A stretch of 64,000 nucleotides of DNA from Nelumbo lutea (lineage: Eukaryota > Streptophyta > Magnoliopsida > Proteales > Nelumbonaceae), in NCBI GenBank assembly GCA_022828595.1, contig JAKGHH010000001.1, positions 125,500,999 through 125,564,998 of the forward strand, given 5' to 3'. The translations under genes and the position numbers were made by a program. Shown one piece after another: positions 34,952 to 45,862 of this stretch. Numbering within the stretch: the stretch's first letter is position 1; each line of letters opens with the position of its first letter. A model generated the notes under the pieces. The model did not search any database. It was not told the origin of the DNA and worked only from the letters and a program-made list of their open reading frames with translations.

Positions 34952-35830
34952 TGTCGTGCTGCTACCCATGCTAGTTGCAGATCGGGTAGTGTTGCTGGTG
35001 AAAGGGCGTTGTTCCCTATTGGCAGCCATCAAAGGCCCTCCTGCGGTAGACCTTGGGTTCATCCAAGTCGTTGCGGGATGCCCCATGCTAGGTGGCCCTC
35101 GGCTGATCTGCAGCTTGCACTCGAAGGCTCGGGCCAGATTCATTGTTGTGACCAAGTTGGGTGGGCTCTACATCTCCACATCAACTCTCAGAGATTCAGA
35201 TAGGCCGGCTGTGAACATATCCACCTGCTGGTCTGGCCGAACTGAAGAGGCTCTGGCGAGAAGGGTCTGAAATTGCCGCTGATACTTCGCGACGGTCCCG
35301 GTCTGCTTGAGGTTAATGAGCTCCCCCAAGGGGTTGCTTGTTAATGGGGGTCCGAACCGGAGGAGGCAATACGACTTGAACTGGTCCCAACTAAGGCCTG
35401 GTTCTTCCTGCTCCACTCGGTAGAACCAGAGTTGTGCTTCATCGGTCAAGTGGAATGCTACCAGGCTGACCTTGTCCTTCTCTTCCGTGCGCTGATTGCG
35501 AAAGAATTGCTCACAGTGGTACAGCCATCCAAGTGGGTCACCGCTGCCGCTGTATGAGGGGAACTCCAGACGACTATATTTGGGTATGATTGCTGCTGTT
35601 GGGGTGTCGTTCTATCGTTCACCGGAGCCCTCTGCCCATCTGGGCGGCGGCTGTTGTAGGTGGTTGCCCCTTTAGGGCTTTTTTCCCTGGTGGGGAAGTG
35701 TAACTCCAGTAGACGCCGAAGTTCCCTGACATCCAATTTAACTTCTCTTACCTCCGCGTGATTTTCCATGAGACGGTGTTCCAGCTCGTGAACCTTGGAA
35801 GATAGTTGCTCCATGTCGCCCATGACGCTT
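34952..35830 (-). pseudogene. Chromovirus gag (deletion derivative)
   Basis: Minus-strand frames encode a chromovirus-type gag: an N-terminal coiled-coil part with MEQLSSKVHELEHRLMENHA and LRRLLELHFP (36012-35458), then the retrotrans_gag block AQLWFYRVEQEEPGLSWDQF, LRFGPPLTSNPLGELINLKQ and FTAGLSESLRVDVEM (35449-35168), then the linker before the protease. A frameshift separates the halves near 35455. Beyond 34952 the rest of the element (protease, RT, RNase H, integrase, chromodomain) is deleted and an LTR follows. It matches 40330-41216 closely. Confidence 0.85.
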
Positions 35831-35843
35831 GGCTCTGATACCA
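35831..35843 (-). other. Primer binding site (initiator tRNA-Met)
   Basis: Coding strand TGGTATCAGAGCC, three bases from the LTR end at 35847. Confidence 0.88.
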
Positions 35844-35846
35844 AAA

Positions 35847-36264
35847 TGTTATGGGCCAGGGCGTATGATCTCGTCACGGGGCGGTTTGTGGGGAAAACTC
35901 CTTGCCTTCCCTTGTACAGGGAAGGGATAAGGGATAAGGTAAGCTGGCGGTGAGTTGGCGGGCAGAGCTGATGTGGTAAGATAAGTGTGGGCCCGGCCTG
36001 ATGAGCCATCATGTGGGCCCCGTCCTACTGCTGCTGCCGTGCGGCGCTGCTGCGTGCTGCCAGGTGGTGTGTGCTGCGTGCTGCCGGGCGGTGCGCGCTG
36101 CGCGCTACCGGGTGGTGCGTTCTGCGTGCTGCCAGGCGGTGCATGCTGTGCGCTGTCGGCGGTGCGTGCTGCTGTGCGACGGTGCCAGGCGGTGCTTGCT
36201 GCTGTGCGGCCAGTTGTGTGTGCTGCTGCCAATGACTGCGCTGTCGGTTGGTGTGACCATAACA
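35847..36264 (-). repeat. LTR of the gag-only derivative (shortened)
   Basis: Bounded by TGTTATGGGCC and CCATAACA. It resembles the LTR at 41235-41978 but lacks about 300 bp between CCCTTGTACAGGGAAGGG and the GATAAGG stretch. It contains GC-rich short repeats (36040-36230). Confidence 0.82.
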
Positions 36265-36301
36265 GAAGGAAATTCCTAATTAAACTCAAACTCGAGTTTA
36301 A

Positions 36302-36986
36302 TGTTATGGGCCCGGGCGTAGGATCTCATCACGGGGCGGTTTGTGGGGAAAACTCCTTGCCTTCCCTTGCCCTTCACTTTGCGAGTTGACCCTATGGTGG
36401 CTAACTGAGGGGGTGATTTGTTCAAGAGATCACCCTAACTCTCCTAAGCACTTCCTTGATCGAAAATTCAATGTCTTCTTCCAAATTGAAAACTCCTTTA
36501 AATAGGAGATTACAAGAGGGTTTCCTTCTTGTATTCAGCTTGGGTAGTCCCTCTCTTATCGCAACTTAAACTTCTATCGAAACTCAAACTCCTACTTCTA
36601 AGGGGAACACAAAAATAGGGGATAAGGGAAAGGTACAGCTGGCATTGGCGAGCAGGGCTGCTGGGGCCGGATAGGTGTGGGCCCACCTGGATGAACTGTC
36701 GTGTGGGCCCCGCTCTACCGCTGGCGCGTGCGTCTCACCTTGCTGCTGCCGTGTGGTGCGTGCTACTATCGTGTGGTGCGTGCTGTTGCCGTGTGGTGTG
36801 TGCTGCTGTTGAGTGCTGCTGTCGTGCGGTGCGTGCTGCTGCTGGGCGGTACGTGCCGCTGGGCGTGCGGCTAGCAGACTGTACTGTGGCGTGCTGTCAG
36901 GCGGTGCGTGCCGCTAGGCACGCTGCTGTGCGCGCTGCTGCCTGTGGTTGCGACGCAGCGTGTTGTCGGGTGTTGTGTCCATAACA
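36302..36986 (-). repeat. Left (3') LTR of the full chromovirus
   Basis: Bounded by TGTTATGGGCCCGGGCG and GTGTCCATAACA, 685 bp, next to a polypurine-type tract. The sequence just left of it (36265-36301) matches the inside of another LTR copy (about 41452-41480), so this LTR abuts older copies of the same family. It is closer to 42088-42702 than to 41235-41978. Confidence 0.85.
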
Positions 36987-37240
36987 TTACACCCCTCCGG
37001 GACAACGAGCTTGTCCTCAAGCTCGAGGTCAGGGTAGGCGTTGTGTAGGTCGGTCCAGGGAATCCAAGTGGCCTCTGCTGATGGTAGTCCATCCCAGTCT
37101 ACTAGAACCTCGAAGGTGCCCTGATTGATGCGTGATCGGACAAGAGCTCTAGGTTGGAGGATGGGTCTGCCGTCCTTGAGAGGGGGTAGAGGGGGCACTT
37201 GCGTTGGGGGAGTCCCTGTAAAAGGATTTAGTAGGGACAC
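36987..37240 (-). pseudogene. Integrase C-terminal chromodomain
   Basis: Residues PILQPRALVRSRINQGTFEV, LVDWDGLPSAEATWIPWTDL, then YPDLELEDKLVVPEG form a group II chromodomain-like module, which in chromoviruses guides integration towards particular chromatin. The open frame starts at 37240 and continues a little into the LTR. The GAGGGGTGTAA tract just before the LTR (36987-36997) is the likely polypurine tract. Confidence 0.85.
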
Positions 37241-37395
37241 ATGGAAGACGTTATGGATTTTGCTGTGCTCTGGCAGTTCAAGTTGATAGGCAACCTTCCC
37301 AATCTGTCGAAGAACCTTGAAGGGCTCGTAAAACCTTGGGGTCAGCTTTTGGGGGCCCCGTCGCCTGAGGGAGAGCTGCCGGTAGGGCTGGAGCT

Positions 37396-38292
37396 TTAGC
37401 CAAACGAACTGTCCTGGCTGGAAGGTGACTTCACGGCGGTGCTGATCTTCATGCGTGCCTGTGCCTGTTGTAAACGTAAGGAGACTTCAGCCAGTAGGGC
37501 ATCGCGGTCTTGGAGGCTGCGGTCTACTTCTTCCAACCGTGTTGAACCTGGTTCGTAGGAGAGAAGACGAGGAGGGTCTCGCCCATACACGACGCGGAAG
37601 GGAGTCAAGCCAAGGGACAAGTGGTAGGATGTGTTATAGCAGTATTCGGCCCAAGGAAGGTAGTCCACCCAGCGTCGTGGTTGGTTCCCTACGAAACAAT
37701 GGAGGTACATTTCTATGTTGCGATTGACAACCTCCGTTTGCCCGTCCATCTGTGGATGATAGGCAGAGGAAAAGGCTAGGGTCATGCCCTGTAATCTGAA
37801 TAGCACCTTCCAGAAGGTGCTGGTGAAGACTGCATCCCTGTCACTGACGATGGACTCGGGCAGCCCATGTAGGTGGAAGATGTGTGTGAAAAAGGCGTGG
37901 GCCACAGAAACTGCGCTGTAGGGGTGGGACAATGGAATGAAATGAGCATATTTGGAGAAGCGGTCCACCACTACGAATAATATGGATTTCCCACCGACTT
38001 TAGGCAAGCCTTCCACGAAGTCCATAGAGATATCGACCCAAATCTGTATTGGGAGTGAAAGAGGTTGCAGGAGTCCTGCTGGGTGTAAGTTCTCCCACTT
38101 TTGTTGCTGACATACGGAGCAGTTCTGAATGAAATCCCTAACCGAGCCTCGCATACCATGCCAATGAAAATCTGCACGGACGCGGTGTAACGTCTTCTGA
38201 ACCCCTTCATGGGTGGCGTTATGGATGCTGGCGAGGATAGCTGGAATCAAGGGACAATCTGTTGGGAGATATACCCTTCCCTTGTACAGCAC
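37396..38292 (-). pseudogene. Chromovirus integrase
   Basis: A 298-residue open frame. The zinc-binding part shows HEGVQKTLHRV and CSVCQQQK. The core has the three acidic catalytic positions: VDISMDFVEGLP (D), SIVSDRDAVFTS (D) and HPQMDGQTEVVNRNIEMYL (E). GLTPFRVVYGRDPP follows. Integrase joins element DNA to host DNA. The catalytic residues look intact, unlike the RT. The frame breaks at about 37396 before the chromodomain. Confidence 0.92.
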
Positions 38293-38310
38293 AAGTCCCT
38301 CGTGGATGGT

Positions 38311-38982
38311 CTAGTTTGGTTTGTTCGTGCCAGACTGTAATTCTTGCACCAAGTCTCTCCATGTTGGTGATTGAGGCAACACGCTCCTTAGGTCCTCCAG
38401 TAGGGTCACGCGGGGCTGGGAGACCGCGCAGAGGTGTGCCGTGTCCTCTTCACGCCTGGACAGCGCATCAGCGGCCCGGTTAGAGGCTCCCGCTTTGTGG
38501 TCTACGCGGAAGTCAAACCCTAGCAGTTTGCTTGCCCAGTGCTGTTGGGGTGGAGTAGTAAGCCGCTGCTCTAGAAAGTACTTAAGGCTGTAGTGATCTG
38601 TCTTGACAACGAAGGGCCTGCCCCACAAATACGACCTCCAGTGCTGGACAGCCTTGGCCAGTCTGATCAATTCACGCTCGTAGGCGGGTAGCTTGAGGTG
38701 CCGATCTGCTAGTTTGCGGCTGAAGAAGGCTATGGGGTGCTCTTGCTGTTGCAGTACTGCGCCGACGCCTATGCCCGACGCATCACATTCCACCATAAAT
38801 TCTTGGTCAAAGTTTGGTAGTTGCAGCACGGGGGTAGTGGAGAGTGGGTCCCTTAGGTTTGTGAAGGCGGTGTTAGCTGCTTCATCCCATTGAAATGCAT
38901 TCTTCTTCAACATCTTGGTTAATGGGGCCGCCAGGAGTCCATAGTCCCTTACAAACTTGCGGTAGTATCCCGTGAGCCCCAA
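38311..38982 (-). pseudogene. Chromovirus RT thumb and RNase H
   Basis: The open frame begins MGLTGYYRKFVRDYGLLAAP, the end of the RT domain, then the RNase H with QEFMVECDASGIGVGAVLQQ, HPIAFFSRKLADRHLKLPAY and KTDHYSLKYFLEQRLTTPPQ, closing with ASNRAADALSRREED. The catalytic acidic residues are visible. It is separated from integrase by a stop near 38311. Confidence 0.92.
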
Positions 38983-39118
38983 GAACCTACGGAGAGCCCT
39001 AATGGTCTGAGGCTTGGGCCATTCTCGAATGGCTTGAATCTTGGAATTATCTACCTAGACTCCTTCCCTGCTGACTATATGGCCTAGGTAAAGGACCTGC
39101 GGCTCTCCGAAGGAGCAC

Positions 39119-39811
39119 TTAGTTCGTTTTAGGAAGAGCTTGTATTGTTGTAGTAGCTCCAGAACTGTCCTTAGGTGACAAACGTCCTCCACCCACGAAG
39201 TACCTGTGGAGGTGGGGCCGAAATACCTCGTTCATCAAGGCCTGAAATGTAGATGGGGCATTGGTGAGACCAAAAGGCATGACCAGGAATTCAAAGTGTC
39301 TGTAATGCATTCGGAAGGTTGTTTTCTCCACATCTTTAGGGGCCATTCGGACCTGGAAGTAGCCTGACCTGAGATCCATCTTAGAAAAGTACTGAGACCC
39401 GTGGAGCTCATCTAGCAATTCGTCTACCATCGGAATCGGGAACTTGTCCTTGACGGTTCTATTGTTGAGCTCCCTATAGTCCACACAAAATCTCCAGGTG
39501 CCGTCTTGCTTTGGCACCAATAAGACTGGTGAAGAGAATGGAGAGCGGCTGGGGTGTATGATTCCCTATTCCAGCATCTCTGTACACTACCTTTCTATCT
39601 CGTCCTTTTGTAGGTGCGGGTAGCGGTACGGCCTCACGACAACGGGTCCTACCCCTAGTACTAAGGGAATCCGATGGTCACACAACCGGCTAGGTGGATG
39701 GCCCTTGGGCTCTGAGAACACGTTTGAAAAATCGGCAAGAAGCCTCTCCATCTCTACAGTGTGCAAGGCGTCGCCATGCAGAGTGTGCACCTGTGGTTTT
39801 CTTGCTCTCAT
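39119..39811 (-). pseudogene. Chromovirus reverse transcriptase, catalytic motif lost
   Basis: 39811-39587 holds the region before RT (DFSNVFSEPKGHPPSRLCDH). After a stop, 39520-39119 holds [33 protein letters not shown] and [20 protein letters not shown]. Then HRYFV jumps to VEDVCHL-type sequence in another frame: the FFDDIL motif with the two catalytic Asp residues is deleted at about 39186-39200. The enzyme cannot work. Confidence 0.9.
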
Positions 39812-39823
39812 CTTGGTCCCCTT

Positions 39824-40474
39824 CTAGGTGACCTGTTTCCCATGTAAGTCAAACGTCATGGTCAAGGCACTGAAATCCCATAGGATGGGGCCGAGGGTGA
39901 TGAGCCACTTAATTCCCAACACTATGTCGAACTCGTCTAGGGTCAGTACAAATAGATCTGCGAGGAATGGTTCAGAATCCACACGGATTTGGACGCTTCG
40001 GAAGATCCCTGGACTGTGAACTCTCTCCCCATTTGCTACAGCCACCTGGAGCTGCGGTCTGCCTTCCATTGGTAGCTTCAGTTGGAGTGCAGCCTGCTTG
40101 CTGATGAAGTTGTGGGTGCTCCCTGAGTCAACCAGAATCCATATCCGTTTTTCTGCCACCTGGGCCTGCAGCTGCAAGGTTTGGGAGTTCTGGATTCCAG
40201 TGATGGCATGGAGGGAGATCTCGGGTTCTAGTGCCGCCTGTTCCTCTTCTTCCTCCTCCAGCTCGTCATAGTTGAAGCATTGGCCCTTGGCTCGGCGCTC
40301 TGCCATCTCGGCCCTGGATAAGAGTGTGATGGGAGGTGCTGTCGTGCTGCTACCCATGCTAGTTGCAGATCGGGTAGTGTTGCTGGTGAAAGGGCGTTGT
40401 TCCCTGTTGGCAGCCATCGAAGGCCCTCCTACGGTAGACCTTGGGTTCATCCAAGTCGTTGCGGGATGCCCCAT
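39824..40474 (-). pseudogene. Chromovirus gag end and protease
   Basis: Open frame of 216 residues. A zinc-knuckle-like region is reduced to KGQCFNYDE, then an acidic linker, then the protease with WILVDSGSTHNFISKQAALQ (active site DSG), VAVANGERVHSPGIFRSVQI and VLTLDEFDIVLGIKWLITLG. It cleaves the polyprotein in an active element. Confidence 0.9.
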
Positions 40475-41216
40475 GCTGGGCAGCCCTCGGCTGATCTACA
40501 GCTTGTGCTCGAAGGCTCGGGCCAGATTCATTACTGTGACCAAGTTGGGTGGGCTCTGCATCTCCACATCAACTCTTAGAGATTCAGATAGGCCGGCTGT
40601 GAACATATCCACCTGCTGGTCTGGCCGAACTGAAGAGGCTCTGGCGAGAAGGGTCTGATACTGCCGCTAATACTCCGCGACGGTCCCGGTCTGCTTGAGG
40701 TTAATGAGCTCTCCCAAGGGGTTGCTTGTTAATGGGGGTCCGAACCGGAGGAGGCAATACGACTTGAAATGGTCCCAACTAAGGCCTGATTCTTCCTGCT
40801 CCACTCGGTAGAACTAGAGCTGTGCTTCATCAGTCAAGTGGAATGCTGCCAGGCTGACCTTGTCCTTCTCTTCCGTGCGCTGATTGCGGAAGAATTGCTC
40901 ACAGCGGTACAGCCATCCAAGTGGGTCACCGTTGCCGTTGTATGAGGGGAACTCCAGATGATTGTATTTGGGTATGATTGCTGCTGTCAGGGTGTCGTTC
41001 TGTCATTCACCGGAGCCCTCTGCCCGATCTAGGCGGCGGCTGTTGTTGGTGGCTGCCCCTTCAGGGCTCCTTTCCCTGGTGGAGAAGTGTAACTCCAGTA
41101 GACGCCGAAGTTCCCTGACATCCTCTTTAACTTCTCTTACCTCCGCGTGATTTTCCACAAGACAGTGTTCCACCTCGTGAACCTTGGAAGATAGCTGCTC
41201 CATGTCGCCCATGACT
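40330..41216 (-). pseudogene. Chromovirus gag (copy in the full element)
   Basis: The start is a frame from about 41233 with MEQLSSKVHEVEHCLVENHA. The retrotrans_gag block can be read in the minus frames but is split by stops (for example near 40814 and 41003). It matches the derivative copy at 34952-35830 closely, which shows that the two share a recent ancestor. Confidence 0.82.
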
Positions 41217-41233
41217 CTTGGCTCTAATACCAA
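41217..41233 (-). other. Primer binding site, one base changed
   Basis: Coding strand TTTGGTATTAGAGCC; the usual site is TGGTATCAGAGC. Confidence 0.75.
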
Positions 41234-41234
41234 A

Positions 41235-41978
41235 TGTTATGGGCCCGCGCGTAGGATCTCGTCACGGGTCGGTCCACGGTGAGAAAGCCTTGCTTTCCCT
41301 TGCGCCTTTCCTTGTGTGTAGACCCACCCTATTGCGGAAACTGAATGGGTGATTTGTCCAAGAGACCACCCGAACTCTCCTCACTCTTTTCTTGACTGGA
41401 AAATTGAATGCCTTTATTTTCAATTCGTAGCTCCTTAAATAGGAGATTATAGAAGGAAATTCCTAATTAAACTCAAACTCCAACTTGAACTCAAACTCCT
41501 AATTACCTACTCCTATTGGTAACACACTTACTTAAGATAAGATAAAGATAAGGATAAGATAAGATAAGGGATAAGGGATAAGGTAAGCTGGCGGTGAGTT
41601 GGCGGGCAGAGCTGATGTGGTAAGATAAGTGTGGGCCCGGCCTGATGAGCTATCATGTGGGCCCCGACGTACTGCTGCTGCCGTGCGGTGCGTTCTATTG
41701 CCATGAGGTGCGTGCTGTTGTCGTGCGGTGCAAGCTGCTGTCGTGTGGTGTGTGTTGCATGCTGCCAGGCAGTGCGTGCTGCGCGCTGTCGGGCGGTGCA
41801 TGCTGCGTGCTGCCGGGCGGTGCGTGCTATGTGCTGCCAGGCGGTGCGTGCTGCGCACTGTTGACGGTGCGTGCTGCTGGCGACGCTGCCAGGCGATGCT
41901 TGCTGCTATGTGGCCAACTGTGCGTGCTGCTGCCTATGACTGCACCGTACTGCGTTGTCGGTTGGTGTGACCATAACA
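41235..41978 (-). repeat. Right (5') LTR of the full chromovirus
   Basis: Bounded by TGTTATGGGCCCGCGCG and GTGACCATAACA, 744 bp. It contains a (GATAA)-rich stretch at 41533-41585 and GC-rich repeats (41680-41910). Subtype unlike the left LTR at 36302. Confidence 0.85.
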
Positions 41979-42087
41979 TTACACCCCTCCTGGACAACGA
42001 GCTTGTCCTCAAGCTCGAATTCCGGATACAGGGCTTGGAACTCTGCCAATGGATCAAACGGCTGCACACTAACCAGCAGCATGTAGT
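41979..42087 (-). pseudogene. Second chromovirus internal 3' end
   Basis: TTACACCCCTCC followed by GACAACGAGCTTGTCCTCAA repeats the chromodomain end and polypurine tract found at 36987-37025. So a second element's interior begins here, beyond the right LTR, but only about 110 bp remain before a jump into LTR sequence. Confidence 0.8.
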
Positions 42088-42702
42088 GCAGATCACCCTA
42101 ACTCTCCTAAGCACTTCCTTGATCGAAAATTCAATGTCTTCTTCCAAATTCAAAACTCCTTTAAATAGGAGATTACAAGAGGGTTTCCTTCTTGTATTCA
42201 GCTTGGGTAGTCCCTCTCTTATCGCAACTTAAACTTCTATCGAAACTCAAACTCCTACTTCTAAGGGGAACACAAAAATAGGGGATAAGGGAAAGGTACA
42301 GCTGGCATTGGCGAGCAGGGCTGCTGGGGCCGGATAGGTGTGGGCCCACCTGGATGAACTGTCGTGTGGGCCCCGCTCTACCGCTGGCGCGTGCGTCTCA
42401 CCTTGCTGCTGCCGTGTGGTGCGTGCTACTATCGTGTGGTGCGTGCTGTTGCCGTGTGGTGTGTGCTGCTGTTGAGTGCTGCTGTCGTGCGGTGCGTGCT
42501 ATTGCCGGGCGATGCGTGCCGCTAGGCGTGCGGCTGGCAAACTGTACCACGGCGCGCTGCCGGGTGGTGTGTGCCACTAGGCGTGCGGCTGGCAGACTGT
42601 ACTGCGGCGCGCTACCGGCGGGGCGTGCCGCTTGGTGCGCTGCTGTGCACGCTGCTGCATGTGGTTGCGACGTAGCGTGTTGCCGGGTGTGTGTCCATAA
42701 CA
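42088..42702 (-). repeat. Partial LTR, same subtype as the left LTR
   Basis: From AGATCACCCTAACTCTCC it is nearly identical to 36425-36820, then continues with extra repeat units to GTGTCCATAACA at 42702. The first 120 bp of this LTR type are missing and replaced by the interior fragment. Confidence 0.85.
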
Positions 42703-43309
42703 GGCAAGCGGATGGTTATTTTAAATCAGGCTAATAACTATCAAATCTGAACCCTTTTGCAAAGGATCCAAGAATTGTTATCTCTTTAATGGTAAGGGGA
42801 AGGTTATTCTTTTCTATTCACTACTCTAATAGGTAAGCACACAATATAGTGCAAGATCAACAGAGTTAAGCCAAAAGTTTGACACATATGACCAGTAGGG
42901 GTGTTACTGTTTGAGATTGTTTTGATTTTTAGAGGCAGGCATTTCTCGATGTCCTCAGTTCAGGTGCAACCTGAACAATTGGGAGGTGGAGGCCTGTTCG
43001 CAGTTGTTGAGACTCCTAAGTGGGGTTCATGTCCAGCCTTCTATGCCTAACCACAGAACATGAATTGGTATCAAGATCTGGTTAACATCTACTCAAGTGT
43101 TAGTTTCCTCTTTTGATGTTTATTTTTTAGACGAGAACCAATAGAAACCAAATTCAGGACTGCTCTATTAAAAGTCAATTGAGAAGATTTATCCTTGGAA
43201 AAAAGAAAGAAAGTTCTTGTTTCATGGAAAACAACTTAAACAAAAGTTCATCTACTCTGAGTTAGAGGCTTGGCATTTTACTATAAACATATGGCAATAA
43301 ATTGTATTG
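42703..43309. other. No recognisable feature
   Basis: No coding, repeat or splice pattern that I could assign. The likely flank of the nested chromovirus inside the CACTA-related DNA. Confidence 0.5.
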
Positions 43310-43645
43310 TCAAATTTGGCTACGGTTGTGTGATGTCCGTAGCTACAAAAATTGCATTTATAGCTATGGTGATGAGATATACATAACTTAAACTATGGAT
43401 TTATAGCTACGGACCCAAGTTGCTCGTAGCAAAAGGCATCAATCTATAGCTACGGATATTAAATGGCCGTAGCTATAAAAAATTACCTATAGATATGGTT
43501 GATGCTGTTAGTAGTAGAAGACCAACAATCTATAGCTACGGAGGTGTGCAACCGTGGCTAGCTAAAAAACCTTTAGCAACGGTTTTCTTGACTGTAGCTA
43601 AAATATCTTTAGCAACGATTTTCAATGCCTACAGCGAAAAACATA
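43310..43645. mobile_element. CACTA-type subterminal repeat array (internal)
   Basis: TAGCTACGG, CCGTAGCTA and related words recur about fifteen times in both orientations (for example ATCTATAGCTACGGATATT). The same word family is at 33300-33560 and 50930-51240. No CACTA terminus is adjacent, so this may be part of another, truncated element. Confidence 0.65.
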
Positions 43646-44539
43646 AAGTCTAGATGGCTAAATCCTAAATTTTTTCATTATTTTTTTGAAACCTGCTTTC
43701 CTTTATTGAATACAAGCACAACTAATTCATAATATAAGATGGAACTTGAATTTAAAATTTCATTAAATGGTTCTTAAATACATGAACTAATTCTCAAAGT
43801 GCTTTAACGTCCATGTTTTTGCTACAAATTCAATGTTCTTGAATACATGAAACTCAATCAAAAAAAAAAAATGGCATGTAAAATTTGATCAAATGTCTCC
43901 ATCCACACGTGTGAAGTATCCTCCTTTACCGTGTTCAACCTATAAGAAAATAATAGAAAATAAGTTAGAAATCACATTTTTGGAGATATAAAATCATATA
44001 TGAAAATTTAATTAAGTATATATGGAATATAAACTCTTGCCTACTTTCCAAGCCTAATGTTAAACAAATGACAAATATAAGGATTGAGATCAAACACATC
44101 TTTTATGAATTTCGGATTTTCACTAAACACAACAATGTTTATGAATTCCCTGTGGGGCCCAGCTATGTTGAAGTAAATCCCTGAACTTGAAATTTTTTTG
44201 GTCATTGAACTTGAAAACTGTTGTTTAATCTTGGTAGGTTGAGGCATTTGGGTCCAAATTCTATAATAATTTAATGCAGAATTAAAGAAATCTTCTTCGT
44301 TTCACATGATGTAATATTACATTCTTGGTGTGCATACAAGTTCAACATCAATGTTTTCTTCTTCATATTTCTTTATCAATGACAAAGTCAATAGGATTTT
44401 TATTGATATAGAAAGATGAAAGCTCCTCTATTTTAAGATTATCCAAAAAATATCTAGTAGCAGGAACAATTCAAGAACTATATGAAACATAGCAGGCAGC
44501 ACCGTTAGCAGAATATATTTAACTGGACAAACTCTTAAC

Positions 44540-44935
44540 TTGTTTATTGAAAGCCAAGTCATGGAGTTTCTCAACTCTCATACAGGCTTCAGTCTGTTAA
44601 TCCCATCTCTAGAAAGGGATTCTGAAGAGAACAATGGAACTTCACAATCATTCATACACACAAAAGAAGAGGTAAGATACTTTAGCATTGTAGAACTGCA
44701 GCAATGCTATAGAGTATTTGATGGGGGAATAAATGTTGGAACTTTTAAGAATAACATACAACAGGTGGAAAATATATTTGACCTCATAGGGTGGTTCATT
44801 AGGTTGAATAGGGAGGAAACCAAGAGAATTCCTATGGACTCAATCTTGAAAGGAGGGCCCATTGTACCTGATTGTTCTCAAAGAAGACAACATACACATC
44901 ACAAAGCAGGAAGTGGATGTGAAAATGAAACATGA
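44540..44935 (+). other. Open frame of 131 codons, not recognised
   Basis: It starts MFIESQVMEFLNSHTGFSLL and has an internal AG|GTAAGA donor-like site at 44671, a TTGTAG acceptor-like site after it, and ACAG|GTGGAA at 44764, so it may be several captured exons read through. I recognise no domain. It lies in CACTA-related DNA with other gene fragments. Random occurrence is possible. Confidence 0.25.
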
Positions 44936-45862
44936 CACAATAAACATCTTCCACTTTAGACCCACAAATAAGATTTCAGCAAAGTGATGAAACCATCTAC
45001 TGCATCATATCATTCAGTGTCTCCAAGTATTCCAAGAACATTAATATCTTGACTAGTTTTGATTATCAAACATACAATAAACACCATTTTTAGAGTTTAT
45101 TTTATGCATTACGAGTACACCGTCTGTTGGGCCTGTACTGTAGCCATCTAGATCACCTGTGACAATTGTCAATCAGATTCCAAATGCAAATGCAATTATT
45201 TTTCTTTTGTTTTAATCTGTGATTTTGCTATTTAAATTTCTAATTAATTTCTAATGATAAGTTTACTAAAAGCAGACAAAAGAAAAGTGTAAAACAGAAA
45301 AAAACCAGCACAAACAAGAGGGACAGGGATGGATTATACCAAATACACAAAAAAACGGGCTCAAGAGATCCACTATATAATTCAGCCATTGAGTCCAATC
45401 TGAGCAACAAATAAAAAAAAAAACAACTCATCCACAAAAGTTTTGGTGCATTTAGGAATGTTAATAAACAAGATTTTTCAAATCAGACCCAAAAAACAAG
45501 ATTTAAATATAAGCAAACTATAACTAGACAAATCAGACCCAAAACAGAATAAACAAACTATAACTTTAAAGAGTTGTAGATTTCTGGAAGGAGCAGCCAG
45601 ATGTTGTCCAAGGCAATATTTTGATTGCTAACTTAACCCAAAAAAGAATAAAGAAAAGAAAATGAGTATTAAGGTTACAAAGCTACCTAGCATTCCTTAG
45701 CTTTTATTTTTGAAGTTTAAGTGGACAGTTTTCTTTTCTTTTTTTTCTTTTGGTTAAGTGTTTAGGTGGACAGTTATTACAGCATTTTATGAGTATGTCA
45801 AGTTGTCAACATTTAATTTGAATATTAATAATACTTATCAATAACAAATATTCATTGTGCAG

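Larger units (their letters stand above)
36302..41978 (-). mobile_element. Ty3/Gypsy chromovirus, mosaic and defective
   Basis: On the minus strand the order LTR (41978-41235), primer site, gag, protease, RT, RNase H, integrase, chromodomain, polypurine tract, LTR (36986-36302) is complete. The two bounding LTRs are of different subtypes, so this is not a simple insertion. The RT lacks its catalytic motif, several frames are broken, and gag has stops. It lies between CACTA-type arrays. Confidence 0.88.

Noticed and set aside
34839..35270. Long plus-strand open frames rich in Cys, Ala and Arg (also at 35985-36389, 36691-36984, 41645-42232, 42354-42734)
   Set aside because: They lie over GC-rich LTR repeats and antisense to gag, share no start or length between copies, and match no family.
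43310..43645. Possible CRISPR-like or satellite array of TAGCTACGG words
   Set aside because: Units are short, occur in both orientations and at uneven spacing beside transposon ends in a plant genome, so subterminal transposon repeats explain them.
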